Made by a program: the position numbers and the translations under genes. A stretch of 64,000 nt of DNA, from assembly GCF_012928505.1 (NCBI RefSeq), contig NZ_JABBJN010000009.1, positions 87,246 through 151,245 of the forward strand, read 5' to 3'. The stretch is from Achromobacter sp. Bel. GTDB lineage: Bacteria > Pseudomonadota > Gammaproteobacteria > Burkholderiales > Burkholderiaceae_B. The notes under the pieces were generated by a model. That model searched no databases and was not told where the DNA came from. It saw only the letters and a list, made by a program, of their open reading frames with translations. Shown here piece by piece: positions 45,408 through 54,142 of this stretch (its first letter is position 1; each line of letters starts with the position of its first letter).

Positions 45408-45845
45408 CTAGCGGTACACCAGCACCGGCACCGTGGAGTGCGCCAGCACCTTTTGCGTCTGGCTGCCCAACAACAGGGCGGCCATGCCGCTGCGACCGTG
45501 CGAGGTCATGGCGATCAGGTCGCAGCCTTGCGTCAAGGCGATGTCGATGATGACCTGGTAGGGCGTGTCGCTTTCCCGCATTTCAGTGGTGCAAGGCACG
45601 CCCAAGGCCTGGGCCCGGGCGGCGGCTTCGGTCAGGTACGAGCCAGCCAATTCCTTGGCCTGGTGTTCGTAGGTCTTGCGCACGCCCTCAAACTGTACGG
45701 TTTCCATCGATGGCATATGGAAGGAGCCGTATGCCGTCACCACGGTGACGCTGGCGCCCAATGCGCGGGCCAGGCCCAGCCCTTGTTCCAGGCCGGTATT
45801 GGCCAGGCTGGATCCGTCGATGGGGATAAGAATGTGCTTGTACAT
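45408..45845 (-). CDS. universal stress protein (UspA family)
   Basis: A 145-residue single-domain Usp with the ATP-binding pattern G-x2-G-x9-G(S/T) in SHGRSGMAALLLGSQTQK, and the C-terminal STVPVLVYR. GGAGG lies upstream of the ATG at 45845. It converges on the lyase gene with a 14-bp gap and no terminator between. Confidence 0.93.
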   Translation of the reverse strand: MYKHILIPIDGSSLANTGLEQGLGLARALGASVTVVTAYGSFHMPSMETVQFEGVRKTYEHQAKELAGSYLTEAAARAQALGVPCTTEMRESDTPYQVIIDIALTQGCDLIAMTSHGRSGMAALLLGSQTQKVLAHSTVPVLVYR

Positions 45846-46092
45846 GGCAACCTCCGAGGATGGGGAGGGCGGCGCGGGTCATGGCCGCCACGCGGGGCGA
45901 AGACAACAAGTCCCATACTACGCCTGCGCTATCTGGCCCGGAAGGCGCGCGCCTGCTGGCGCCTGATGCGGATCAAGCGTCGGCTCCGGAGCGGAGCCAC
46001 GGCGGGCAGGGGATATGAGGCAGTTGCCGCACTGCGGCGCGCCAGGGGTAGCCTGGGGGCGGCCGACGGCCTTGCGGTTGCCAAGGGGTATT
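45846..46092. other. intergenic region, no supported gene
   Basis: About 245 bp between the Usp gene (minus) and tRNA-Ser(TGA) (minus). A frame running through it on the plus strand also passes through the tRNA and is not believable. No terminator for the tRNA is obvious. Confidence 0.5.
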
Positions 46093-46180
46093 TGGCGGAA
46101 GCGGTGAGATTCGAACTCACGAACGGTTACCCGTTGCCGGTTTTCAAGACCGGTGCAATCGACCACTCTGCCACGCTTCC
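46093..46180 (-). tRNA. tRNA-Ser(TGA)
   Basis: An 88-nt class II tRNA with encoded CCA. Acceptor GGAAGCG/CGCTTCC, anticodon arm CCGGT-CTTGAAA-ACCGG with anticodon UGA, long variable arm, T-arm with GTGAG-TTCGAAT-CTCAC. It reads UCA and other UCN codons. It is transcribed away from the quinone oxidoreductase gene. Confidence 0.97.
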
Positions 46181-46331
46181 GGGGTCTGCTGATGTGTCTT
46201 GCGGGCGCGTCGGGTCGACTGGCGCGCGCAGCACGGCAATTCGGCCGTCAGGCAAACATTCTGCCCGAACGGCAACGCGATATGCCGTAAAGGGCGCAAT
46301 AATAATCCATTTGCTGCAAAGGAGGCACGCG

Positions 46332-47309
46332 ATGCACGCTGTAGAAATCTCCCGCCCCGGCGGCCCCGAGGTTCTGGTCCCCGTAGAACGCCCCACGCCC
46401 GAGGCCGGCGCGGGTGAAGTCTTGATCAAAGTCAGCGCTGCGGGCATCAACCGCCCCGACGTGTTCCAGCGCAAGGGCAACTACGCCCCCCCGCGAGGCG
46501 CCTCCGACCTGCCGGGCCTGGAAGTGGCCGGCGAAATCGTGGGCGGCGATGTGGCCGGCAGCGGCTTTGCCGTGGGCGACAAGGTCTGCGCCCTGGTGGC
46601 GGGCGGCGGCTACGCCGAATACTGTGTCGCGCCCGTGGCGCAATGCCTGCCCATCCCGAAGGGCCTGTCCGACATCGAAGCGGCCGGCCTGCCGGAAACC
46701 TACTTCACCGTCTGGAGCAACGTGTTCGACCGCGGCCGCCTGTCCGAAGGCGAGATCCTGCTGGTGCACGGCGGCGCCAGCGGCATCGGCACCACGGCCA
46801 TCCAGTTGGCCCGCGCGATGGGCAACAAGGTCTACGCGACGGTCGGCAGCGACGACCGCGCCCGCGCCGTTGAAGCGCTGGGCGCCGAAAAAGGCATCAA
46901 CTACAAGGCGCAGGACTTCGTGAAGGAAGTCATGGATGCCACCGGCGGACGCGGCGTGGACGTCATCCTGGACATGGTGGCGGGTGACTACATCGCCCGC
47001 GACATGCAATGCCTGGCGGACGACGGCCGTATCGTCATCATCGCCCAGCTGGGCGGCGCGCGCGCCGATGTCGACACGTCCCAGGTCATGCGCCGCCGCT
47101 TGACCATCACCGGGTCCACCTTGCGGCCCCGCTCGGTCGATTTCAAGGGCGCCATCGCGCGCGCCCTGCGCGAGCACGCCTGGCCCTTGCTGGAAAAAGG
47201 GGCCATCAAGCCGATCGTGCACGCCACGTTCCCGCTGGCCGAAGCCTCCAAGGCCCACGCCATGATGGAAGGCGGCGAAAATATCGGCAAAATCATCCTG
47301 ACAATGTAA
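46332..47309 (+). CDS. NAD(P)H-quinone oxidoreductase (zinc-independent MDR family)
   Basis: A 325-residue medium-chain reductase starting at ATG 46332, with GGAGG 6 nt upstream. GINRPDVFQRKG and the nucleotide loop LLVHGGASGIGTTAIQLA mark the quinone oxidoreductase/PIG3-like branch; there is no structural zinc Cys cluster. It sits before tpiA-secG, its usual place in Burkholderiales. The enzyme probably reduces quinones or enones using NADPH. Confidence 0.93.
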   Translation: MHAVEISRPGGPEVLVPVERPTPEAGAGEVLIKVSAAGINRPDVFQRKGNYAPPRGASDLPGLEVAGEIVGGDVAGSGFAVGDKVCALVAGGGYAEYCVAPVAQCLPIPKGLSDIEAAGLPETYFTVWSNVFDRGRLSEGEILLVHGGASGIGTTAIQLARAMGNKVYATVGSDDRARAVEALGAEKGINYKAQDFVKEVMDATGGRGVDVILDMVAGDYIARDMQCLADDGRIVIIAQLGGARADVDTSQVMRRRLTITGSTLRPRSVDFKGAIARALREHAWPLLEKGAIKPIVHATFPLAEASKAHAMMEGGENIGKIILTM

Positions 47310-47347
47310 GAAACGCGCGGCGTTCGGCGTATCGCCGCGCAACAGGA

Positions 47348-47382
47348 TACAATCTCGGGTTTCGCCTGGAATTTTTTCCAGG
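47348..47382 (+). promoter_or_regulatory. tpiA 5' region: -10-like box and a palindromic hairpin
   Basis: TACAAT (47348-47353) lies 12 bp before CCTGGAA-TTTT-TTCCAGG (47365-47382), a 7-bp perfect hairpin with a T loop, 58 bp before the tpiA start. No good -35 is seen. The hairpin would be in the tpiA 5' UTR. Confidence 0.4.
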
Positions 47383-47439
47383 CAGGCCCGTGGGCGGTCG
47401 CGTCATCCCCCGGGACTCACCCTCTCTGACAATTGCGCC

Positions 47440-48186
47440 ATGACTTCAGTCGAAAACCGCGCCCGCCTCGTGCTGGGCAACTGGAAGATGCACGGCAACC
47501 TGGCCGAGAATGCCGCGTTGCTGACCGAGCTGCGCGCCGCGGATGCCGCGAGCCACTGCGACATCGGCATCTGTGTTCCGTTTCCCTACCTGGCGCAAGC
47601 CGGTTCGGCCCTGACCGGAAGCCACGTGTCCTGGGGCGCGCAAGATGTCAGCGCGCACGAAAAGGGTGCCTACACCGGCGAAGTCTCCGGTGCGATGCTG
47701 AAAGAATTTGGCTGCCGCTGGGCGCTGGCCGGCCACTCCGAGCGCCGCGTGCTGCACGGTGAAACCGATGAAATCGTGGCCGCCAAGGCGCAAGCCGCGC
47801 TGGCCGCCGGCCTGACCCCCGTGGTCTGCGTGGGCGAATCGCTGGCCGACCGCGAAGCCGGCAACACCCTGGCCGTCATCGAGCGCCAATTGAAGCCTGT
47901 ACTGGCGCTGGGCGCCGACGCCGTGTCGCGCATGGTCCTGGCCTATGAGCCCGTCTGGGCCATCGGCACCGGCCGCACCGCCAGCCCCGAGCAGGCGCAA
48001 GAAGTCCACGCTGCCATCCGCGCTGCCTTGCGCGCGCTGGGCGCGGCGCAGGTGCAGGTTTTGTACGGCGGCAGCGTCAAAGCTGCCAACGCCGCCAGTT
48101 TGTTCGCCATGACTGATATCGACGGAGCCCTGGTCGGCGGCGCGTCGCTTGTGGCTGAAGAATTTTTGCGTATTGCCGCCATCTAA
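47440..48186 (+). CDS. tpiA: triosephosphate isomerase
   Basis: A 248-residue TIM barrel interconverting DHAP and GAP. K16 in LGNWKMHGN, the His in ALAGHSERR and the Glu in AYEPVWAIGTG are the catalytic residues, and the phosphate-binding YGGSVKAANA is near the C-terminus. Normal length. The downstream secG is 21 bp away, the usual pairing. Confidence 0.97.
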   Translation: MTSVENRARLVLGNWKMHGNLAENAALLTELRAADAASHCDIGICVPFPYLAQAGSALTGSHVSWGAQDVSAHEKGAYTGEVSGAMLKEFGCRWALAGHSERRVLHGETDEIVAAKAQAALAAGLTPVVCVGESLADREAGNTLAVIERQLKPVLALGADAVSRMVLAYEPVWAIGTGRTASPEQAQEVHAAIRAALRALGAAQVQVLYGGSVKAANAASLFAMTDIDGALVGGASLVAEEFLRIAAI

Positions 48187-48207
48187 GTTTCCGTTCCGGA
48201 GTCCGTA

Positions 48208-48681
48208 ATGCCCTTGATGCTTAAACTTCTGCTGGCCGTCCAAGTCTTTTCGGCGCTGGCTATCATCGTTCTGGTCCTGCTGCAGCAGGGCAAGGGCGCC
48301 GACATGGGGTCCGCTTTCGGTAGCGGTTCGTCCGGCAGCCTGTTCGGTGCCACCGGCGCCGCCAACTTCCTGTCGCGCGCCACCAAGTGGGCCGCCGTGG
48401 TCTTCTTCGCGTCCACCGCCGGCCTGGCTTACGTCAGCCACAAGGGCACCAGCGGCCCGGCCGTGGACTCCGGCGTGATGCAAAGCTTCCCGTCCGACCG
48501 TTCGGTGCCGCAAGTGCCGGGCGCCGCGCCCGCCGCGCCGGGCGCGGGCGCATCGTCCGTTCCGGGCGCTGCGTCGGTCCCTGCCGCCCCGGCCAAGCCC
48601 GATGCCTCCGTGCCCACGGTGCCCGCCGCGCCCGCCGCAGGCGACAAGCCGGCTGAGACGCCTGCAACGCCGGCGAAGTAA
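48208..48681 (+). CDS. secG: protein-export membrane protein SecG
   Basis: A 157-residue subunit of the SecYEG translocon. Two hydrophobic segments (about 4-24 and 58-76) flank the loop with LLQQGKGADMGSAFG and GATGAANFLSRATKWAA, the SecG signature. The remaining 70 residues are an Ala/Pro-rich low-complexity tail, longer than in E. coli (110 residues) but seen in beta-proteobacteria. Confidence 0.96.
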   Translation: MPLMLKLLLAVQVFSALAIIVLVLLQQGKGADMGSAFGSGSSGSLFGATGAANFLSRATKWAAVVFFASTAGLAYVSHKGTSGPAVDSGVMQSFPSDRSVPQVPGAAPAAPGAGASSVPGAASVPAAPAKPDASVPTVPAAPAAGDKPAETPATPAK

Positions 48682-48695
48682 GCCAGCGTAGGCAG

Positions 48696-48727
48696 AAAAG
48701 GGCCGGCGTTTGACGCCGGCCCTTTTT
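48696..48727 (+). terminator. intrinsic terminator after secG
   Basis: GGGCCGGCG/CGCCGGCCC (48700-48708 with 48714-48722), a TTTGA loop, flanking A/T pairs, then a T-run. Confidence 0.94.
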
Positions 48728-48813
48728 CATTGGTGCTGCGCATCGGGCCATAAGGCCGGATATCCTGTCATTGCAGTCCGGCACCCGCGCCGGAAAATTC
48801 GGATCGGCCCCCC

Positions 48814-49755
48814 ATGGAAAAGCGTTTGATGCCGTCAATGATGGCGCTCCAGAGTTTCGATGCGGTCGCGCGGCACATGAGCGTCACGCGCGCCGCCGAA
48901 GAACTGCACATGACCCAAAGTGCGATCAGCAAGCAGATCGCGCAGCTGGAGGCGCTGTTGCGCAACCCGCTGTTTCTTCGCGTGCGCCGGCGACTGCAAT
49001 TGACGCCGGCGGGGGCGTTGTACCAGTCCGAGGTCAGGGCGATCCTGAACCAGGTGGACATGTCGTCCCGCTACATCCTGACCTACGGTAGCGAAACCCA
49101 GGTGCTTACCATCGGCACGCAACCCACGTTTGGCGCGCGTTGGCTGATTCCCCGGCTGCAGCGCTTCATGGCCGCGCATCCTGATATCCAGGTGAAGGTG
49201 CGCAGTGAAACCCGGCCGTTCGATCTGATGCAGGCCAAGATCGACATTTCTTTCTTCTTCGGCCATGGCACCTTGCCTGGCGCCCAATGCCGCGAGCTGT
49301 TCGCAGCCGAGGTGGTGCCCGTGTGCGCGCCCGGCTTTCTGCCCGGCGATGCGGTGCCCAGCCTGGAGGCGCTGAGCGAACATGCGCTGATCCAGTGCGC
49401 GTCCCGCCCGGAAGCGTGGCATGACTATTTCTCGCATCAGCAATTCCAGTCCGACCGCAGTTACCACGGCCCCCGGTTCGACACGTTCTACATGTGCGTG
49501 CGGGCAGCCGAAGGCGGCTGCGGCATCGCCCTGACCCCACGATTGCTGGCCGAAGAAGAGCTGCAGGCCGGCAAGCTGGTCATTCCCTGGGGCTACGTGC
49601 AGCCCAGCGACGGCGCCTACTTCGTGGCCTATTCCGAACACTCCGCCGAAGTCCCGAAGATCAAGCAATTCGTGGCGTGGGTTGAAGAAGAGGCCGCGCA
49701 AAAGCACGATCGCGACGCCCTGCGTGCGCGATCCATGAAAAAACGGACTGATTAG
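48814..49755 (+). CDS. LysR-family transcriptional regulator (GcvA-like)
   Basis: A 313-residue protein. HTH region ALQSFDAVARHMSVTRAAEELHMTQSAISKQIAQLE, then the effector domain, with a GcvA-like TFGARWLIPRLQRF. A second in-frame ATG at 48829 is an alternative start. It lies 81 bp upstream of the dioxygenase gene on the same strand, so it may control the following operon. Confidence 0.9.
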   Translation: MEKRLMPSMMALQSFDAVARHMSVTRAAEELHMTQSAISKQIAQLEALLRNPLFLRVRRRLQLTPAGALYQSEVRAILNQVDMSSRYILTYGSETQVLTIGTQPTFGARWLIPRLQRFMAAHPDIQVKVRSETRPFDLMQAKIDISFFFGHGTLPGAQCRELFAAEVVPVCAPGFLPGDAVPSLEALSEHALIQCASRPEAWHDYFSHQQFQSDRSYHGPRFDTFYMCVRAAEGGCGIALTPRLLAEEELQAGKLVIPWGYVQPSDGAYFVAYSEHSAEVPKIKQFVAWVEEEAAQKHDRDALRARSMKKRTD

Positions 49756-49836
49756 GCCGAATTTTTTCATTTGATCGCGCTTGCCGGGCATGATGTCATG
49801 CGGACCATCCCTGTTTACCGATGTGCCGAGCCCGCC

Positions 49837-51234
49837 ATGAGTCAGAATTTCGTCGATCCGGATCAAATCCGCGCCAGCTTCTCCCGTGCCATGTCCGACA
49901 TGTACAAGTCGGAAGTGCCCCTGTACGACACCTTGCTGGCCTTGGTCGCCGACGTCAATACCAAGACGCTGGCCGAGCACCCCGAGCTTGCCGAACAACT
50001 GGCGCGCACGGGCGAAATCGAACGCCTGGACATTGAGCGCCACGGCGCGATTCGCGTGGGCACCCCTGAAGAACTTGCCAACATGCGGCGCGTGTTCGCC
50101 GTGATGGGCATGCAGCCGGTGGGTTACTACGACCTGTCGCCGGCCGGTGTGCCGGTGCATGCGACGGCATTTCGCGCCACGCACGAAGCCTCTCTGCAAG
50201 CCAGCCCGTTCCGCGTCTTTACGTCGCTGCTGCGCTTGGAACTGATCGACGACGCGGCGCTGCGCGACAAGGCCGCCCGCATTCTGGCCACGCGCCAGAT
50301 ATTCACGGCTCGGACGCTGGAACTGGCGGGTCGCTTCGAAACGCAGGGCGGCTTGAACGACGCCGATGCGCAGGAATTCGTCACCGAAGCGCTGCATACG
50401 TTCCGCTGGCACAGCGAGGCGACTGTCAGCCTGGATGACTACCAGGAGTTGCACAGCCAGCACCGCCTGATCGCCGATGTGGTGGCCTTCAAGGGACCGC
50501 ACATCAACCATCTGACGCCGCGCACGCTGGACATCGACGAGGCCCAGGCCGAGATGCCGCGCCGTGGCGTGTCGGCCAAGGCGGTGATCGAAGGTCCGCC
50601 GCCGCGCAAGTGCCCGATCCTGTTGCGTCAGACCAGTTTCAAGGCCCTGGAAGAACCGGTCCTGTTCGCCGGCGCGGACGGCCAGAACGGGGTGGGCAGC
50701 CATACCGCCCGCTTCGGCGAGATCGAGCAGCGCGGTATCGCCCTGACCCGCAAGGGCCGGGCGCTGTATGACCAGTCGCTGGATCTGGCGCGCAGCCGCA
50801 TCAACGGCGCGCCCAATGAAAGCAATGCCGCCGCCTACATGCAGAACCTGCAAGATTGTTTTGCCGCGTTTCCGGATGACTACGCGCAATTGCACGATCA
50901 AGGCCTGGCCTATTTCCGCTACTTCCTGACCGGCAAACAAGGCGCTGCGCAAGGGGGCGATGTGCAGTCTCTTATCGGCCAGGGCTACATCCGGTTCGAG
51001 CCGCTGGTGTACGAGGACTTTCTACCCGTCAGCGCCGCAGGGATTTTCCAGTCGAATCTGGGCGACAAGGCCCAGGCTGAATACGCGCAGAACGCCAGCC
51101 AGGTGGCTTTCGAACAGGCGCTGGGCGCGCCGGTGCAGGACGAACTGGCGCTTTACCAAGACACGCAGGACCGTTCTCTGGCTGCTTGCCTGCAGGCGCT
51201 GGGGGTGCAAACCGGTACGCCGGTGGCGGCATGA
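49837..51234 (+). CDS. 2-oxoadipate dioxygenase/decarboxylase-like protein (HglS/YdcJ, DUF1338)
   Basis: A 465-residue protein starting at ATG 49837; the length equals Pseudomonas putida HglS (464). The DUF1338/VOC-type metal ligands fall at the expected offsets: H69 in LDIERHGAI, H225 in GPHINHLTPRT and E295 in ARFGEIEQRG (HglS: H70, H226, E294, from memory). HglS converts 2-oxoadipate to D-2-hydroxyglutarate with O2 in lysine catabolism. The next gene overlaps by 4 nt and encodes an alpha-hydroxyacid oxidase, which fits oxidation of the hydroxy-acid product. Confidence 0.88.
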   Translation: MSQNFVDPDQIRASFSRAMSDMYKSEVPLYDTLLALVADVNTKTLAEHPELAEQLARTGEIERLDIERHGAIRVGTPEELANMRRVFAVMGMQPVGYYDLSPAGVPVHATAFRATHEASLQASPFRVFTSLLRLELIDDAALRDKAARILATRQIFTARTLELAGRFETQGGLNDADAQEFVTEALHTFRWHSEATVSLDDYQELHSQHRLIADVVAFKGPHINHLTPRTLDIDEAQAEMPRRGVSAKAVIEGPPPRKCPILLRQTSFKALEEPVLFAGADGQNGVGSHTARFGEIEQRGIALTRKGRALYDQSLDLARSRINGAPNESNAAAYMQNLQDCFAAFPDDYAQLHDQGLAYFRYFLTGKQGAAQGGDVQSLIGQGYIRFEPLVYEDFLPVSAAGIFQSNLGDKAQAEYAQNASQVAFEQALGAPVQDELALYQDTQDRSLAACLQALGVQTGTPVAA

Positions 51235-52406
51235 GCCGCTTGAGCCGCTGCTTGTCGGTGCGCGACTTCGAACTTGAGGCGCGCCGCATTCTGCCGCGCT
51301 GCGTCGAAGGTTACGTCTGTGGCGGCACGGAAGACGGCGCGTCGCTGGACGAGAGCGTGCGGGCGCTGCGCGACATCGGTTTCCGGCCGCGCGGCCTGCG
51401 TGTGGTGGACCAACGCAGCAGCCAAGTCAGCCTTTTCGGCCAGGTGTATGCCATGCCGGTCGGCTTTGCCCCGACGGGATTTTCGGCCATCGTCATGCAC
51501 GAGTGCGATCTGGCGCTGGCGCGCGCTGCGCAGGATGCCGAGATTCCGTTCATCATCAGCGGCGCCTCCAGCGTGCCGTTGGAGCGGCTGCAGGAGGCAA
51601 CCGGCAAGCGCTGCTGGTATCAGGCTTATCTGCCGGGCAACGTCGATCGCATCGCCAAGCTGATCGCCAGGCTCCGCCAGGCCGAGATCCCCGTGCTGGT
51701 GGTGACTATCGATACCTGCGTGGGCGCCAATCGCGAAAACTTGCAGAAGCTGGCATTCACGGTGCCATTCAAAATGAGTCCCGGCGTGGTGCTGGACGGC
51801 ATGCGGCATCCGCGCTGGAGTCTGGACGTCTTCCTGCGCACGCTGCTGGGCAGCGGCGTGCCGCGCTTCGCGAATCTGTATGAGGAAATCGGACCGCCCA
51901 TCACGCAAGAACCGCCCAACGGCTTTCGTGGCGAACGTGACAAGCTGTCTTGGGAGCACATCCGCTGGATCCGTGAGAACTGGCCGGGCAAGCTGGTGCT
52001 CAAGGGCGTGATGCACGCCGAGGACGCCCAGTTGGCCGCTGAAGCCGGCGTCGACGGTGTGATTGTGTCCAACCATGGCGGGCGTCAGCTTGACGGTTGC
52101 ATTTCGCCCTTGCAGGCACTGCCCGACGTCGTGGCAGCTGTGCCTGCGGGGCTGCCGGTCATGGTGGACGGCGGCTTTCGCCGCGGCTCCGACGTGCTCA
52201 AGGCCGTGGCCTTGGGCGCGAGCATGGTCTTCACCGGTCGTCCCCAGCTGTTCGGTGCGGCCGTCGGCGGCAACGCCGGCATCCGCAAAGTCACCGAGAT
52301 ATTTCGCAGCGAAATCTCGACCAACATGGCGCTGCTCGGTTGCCGGACGTTGGCTGATGTCACACCGGATTTGATCGCGCCGGTGCGTCCGGCCTGCGCC
52401 GCATAG
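51231..52406 (+). CDS. FMN-dependent alpha-hydroxyacid oxidase/dehydrogenase
   Basis: A 391-residue protein whose ATGA start overlaps the preceding stop, so translation is probably coupled. The FMN-TIM-barrel motifs are present: VGFAPTGFS, YQAYLPGN, the Lys in LVLKGVM, the catalytic H282 in SNHGGRQLDG, and the FMN-phosphate region DGGFRRGSDVLKA. Relatives oxidise L-lactate, glycolate or mandelate, and usually act on L-hydroxy-acids. Context suggests 2-hydroxyglutarate or a similar acid, but the stereochemistry would then be a puzzle. Confidence 0.92.
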   Translation: MSRLSRCLSVRDFELEARRILPRCVEGYVCGGTEDGASLDESVRALRDIGFRPRGLRVVDQRSSQVSLFGQVYAMPVGFAPTGFSAIVMHECDLALARAAQDAEIPFIISGASSVPLERLQEATGKRCWYQAYLPGNVDRIAKLIARLRQAEIPVLVVTIDTCVGANRENLQKLAFTVPFKMSPGVVLDGMRHPRWSLDVFLRTLLGSGVPRFANLYEEIGPPITQEPPNGFRGERDKLSWEHIRWIRENWPGKLVLKGVMHAEDAQLAAEAGVDGVIVSNHGGRQLDGCISPLQALPDVVAAVPAGLPVMVDGGFRRGSDVLKAVALGASMVFTGRPQLFGAAVGGNAGIRKVTEIFRSEISTNMALLGCRTLADVTPDLIAPVRPACAA

Positions 52407-52508
52407 CGTCAGGCAGCCGAACGACCGCAAGGGCAGCCTTGCCCAGCACCCCAAAAAAATAGGGGCGCGCCATTCGTCGCGCGCCGATCGTTTTCAACTG
52501 GAGGAGAC

Positions 52509-53498
52509 ATGAAAAAGATGAATCTCAAAATGGCAGGGATGGCGGTATTGTTCGCCTGCGCGGCTACCGGGCAGGTGCACGCCCAGGCCGACACGTATCC
52601 GGCCAAACCTGTCCGGCTGGTTGTCGGTTACGCCCCTGGCGGCACGACCGACATCAGCGCCCGCATGATCGCGGACGTGCTGGGCAAGGAACTCGGCCAG
52701 ACCTTCATTGTGGAAAACAAGCCGGGCGCCAATAGCAACATTGGCGCCGAAGCGGTAGCCCGCGCGCAGGCCGACGGCTACACCCTGTTCGTGGGGTCGA
52801 TTTCAACGGCGATCAACCAGTCGCTGTACTCCAAGATGTCGTACGACGCGCTCAAGGACCTGGACGCCGTCGCGTTGTTGAACGTGGTGCCCAACATTCT
52901 GGCCGTCAATGCCAACGTGCCGGTCAAGTCGGTGCAGGAATATATTGCCTACGCCAAGAAGAACCCCGGCAAACTGACCTGCGCGTCCCCCGGCAACGGC
53001 TCGTCTGCGCACTTGGGCTGCGAGCTGTTCAAGATGAAGGCCGGCATTGATATCCTGCATGTGCCCTATCGCGGCAGCGGCCCGGCCGTGGCGGATCTGC
53101 TGGGCGGCCAGGTGGACTCCATCTTCGACAACCTGCCGCCGCTGCTGCCGCATGTGCGCGCCGGCAAGCTGACTGGCCTGGCGGTGACCACGGCGGCCCG
53201 CGTGCCCTTCGCGCCGGAGATCCCCACCATCGCCGAATCCGGTCTGGAAGGCTTCGACGTGGCGGCCTGGTTCGGCGTTTTTGCGCCGGCCGGCACCCCG
53301 CCGGAAATCGTCCTGAAGGTGAACGCCGCCATCAACAAGGCGCTGACCTCCGACACCGCCCTGGCCGCCAACTATCAGACCAACGGTTTTTTGATGCCCC
53401 CGCCGCCCAACACGCCGCAAGCGTTCAAAGCCTTCATGGAAAGCGAAACCCGCAAATGGGGAGACGTCGTCAAGGCGACGAACCTGCAGATCAACTGA
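52509..53498 (+). CDS. Bug-family tripartite tricarboxylate transporter substrate-binding protein
   Basis: A 329-residue protein, third orphan Bug in the window. Signal peptide to about VHAQA, then LVVGYAPGGTTDISARMI, SPGNGSSAHLGCEL, and HVPYRGSGPAVADLLGGQVDS. CTGGAGGAG precedes the ATG. It is probably in the same operon as the dioxygenase and hydroxyacid oxidase, 102 bp upstream. Confidence 0.92.
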   Translation: MKKMNLKMAGMAVLFACAATGQVHAQADTYPAKPVRLVVGYAPGGTTDISARMIADVLGKELGQTFIVENKPGANSNIGAEAVARAQADGYTLFVGSISTAINQSLYSKMSYDALKDLDAVALLNVVPNILAVNANVPVKSVQEYIAYAKKNPGKLTCASPGNGSSAHLGCELFKMKAGIDILHVPYRGSGPAVADLLGGQVDSIFDNLPPLLPHVRAGKLTGLAVTTAARVPFAPEIPTIAESGLEGFDVAAWFGVFAPAGTPPEIVLKVNAAINKALTSDTALAANYQTNGFLMPPPPNTPQAFKAFMESETRKWGDVVKATNLQIN

Positions 53499-53664
53499 TT
53501 GCCATAGGCGGGGCAGGGTGGTGATCCGCCCGATTCCCCTCAGGGCGCCAGGTGGGCAGAGGGAGGAAGGTCGTGCGTAAAAACGGGACGGATTCGCCAG
53601 AATGCCGAATTGCGTGATAGAATGCTCGACTTTCCAGGAAGGCATGCTTTTCTGGTTTGGATTT

Positions 53665-53749
53665 GCCGACGTGGTGAAATTGGTAGACACGCTATCTTGA
53701 GGGGGTAGTGGCGAAAGCTGTGCGAGTTCGAGTCTCGCCGTCGGCACCA
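53665..53749 (+). tRNA. tRNA-Leu(GAG)
   Basis: An 85-nt class II tRNA with encoded CCA. Acceptor GCCGACG/CGTCGGC, anticodon arm CTATC-TTGAGGG-GGTAG with anticodon GAG, T-arm GCGAG-TTCGAGT-CTCGC. It reads CUC and CUU. It has no intron. A -10-like TAGAAT lies at 53618-53623. In many beta-proteobacteria this tRNA follows secG and precedes the nuo operon. Confidence 0.97.
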
Positions 53750-53761
53750 AGAATTCCTCGT

Positions 53762-53800
53762 AAAAAGCCCGCTGAAACTTTATGTTTCAGCGGGCTTTTT
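53762..53800 (+). terminator. intrinsic terminator after tRNA-Leu(GAG)
   Basis: A 17-bp perfect stem (53762-53778 with 53784-53800) with core GCCCGCTGAAAC/GTTTCAGCGGGC, loop TTTAT, then T residues. It shares a core with the terminator at 60177. Confidence 0.96.
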
Positions 53801-54142
53801 GCTTTGGGTTTGTACAGACCGTCCAGGACGCCTGGACGGGCCCGCATTCCGACTGGCGCGAGGCCGACCCCGTCGTCGCATCCTGGCCGATCTGCCGGGC
53901 CAACGCAGCAATCAAGCGCTGCTGCGCCTGCACAAGCGCGGGATAACCGGCGGCCGCGGGTTCCTCAAAGCGTCCTTGGCAGACCCGTCTGGCGCCGCCA
54001 GGCTCGCGCGCATCGCCCAAGGGATAAGTTGTCAGACTGCCATTTCTATCGCGCGGAACATTCTTTACTATTTATTTCTAGAGACACAATGCGACACAAT
54101 GTAATCTCTCTCAAAAAATGCATCGATTTGAGGAGGGTTGCC
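53801..54142 (+). other. intergenic region before the autotransporter, no supported gene
   Basis: About 340 bp. The first 200 bp are GC-rich without a credible gene on either strand. The last 100 bp are AT-rich (54040-54120) and probably hold the autotransporter promoter. Confidence 0.5.

Noticed and set aside
45180..47309. 709-residue plus-strand frame running into the quinone oxidoreductase
   Set aside because: The upstream 380 residues run through the HMG-CoA lyase gene out of frame, the Usp gene in antisense and a tRNA-Ser; the real start is ATG 46332 with GGAGG.
53787..54020. 77-residue minus-strand frame before the autotransporter
   Set aside because: No ribosome-binding site, no recognisable domain, and it begins in the middle of a GC-rich stretch; left as intergenic.
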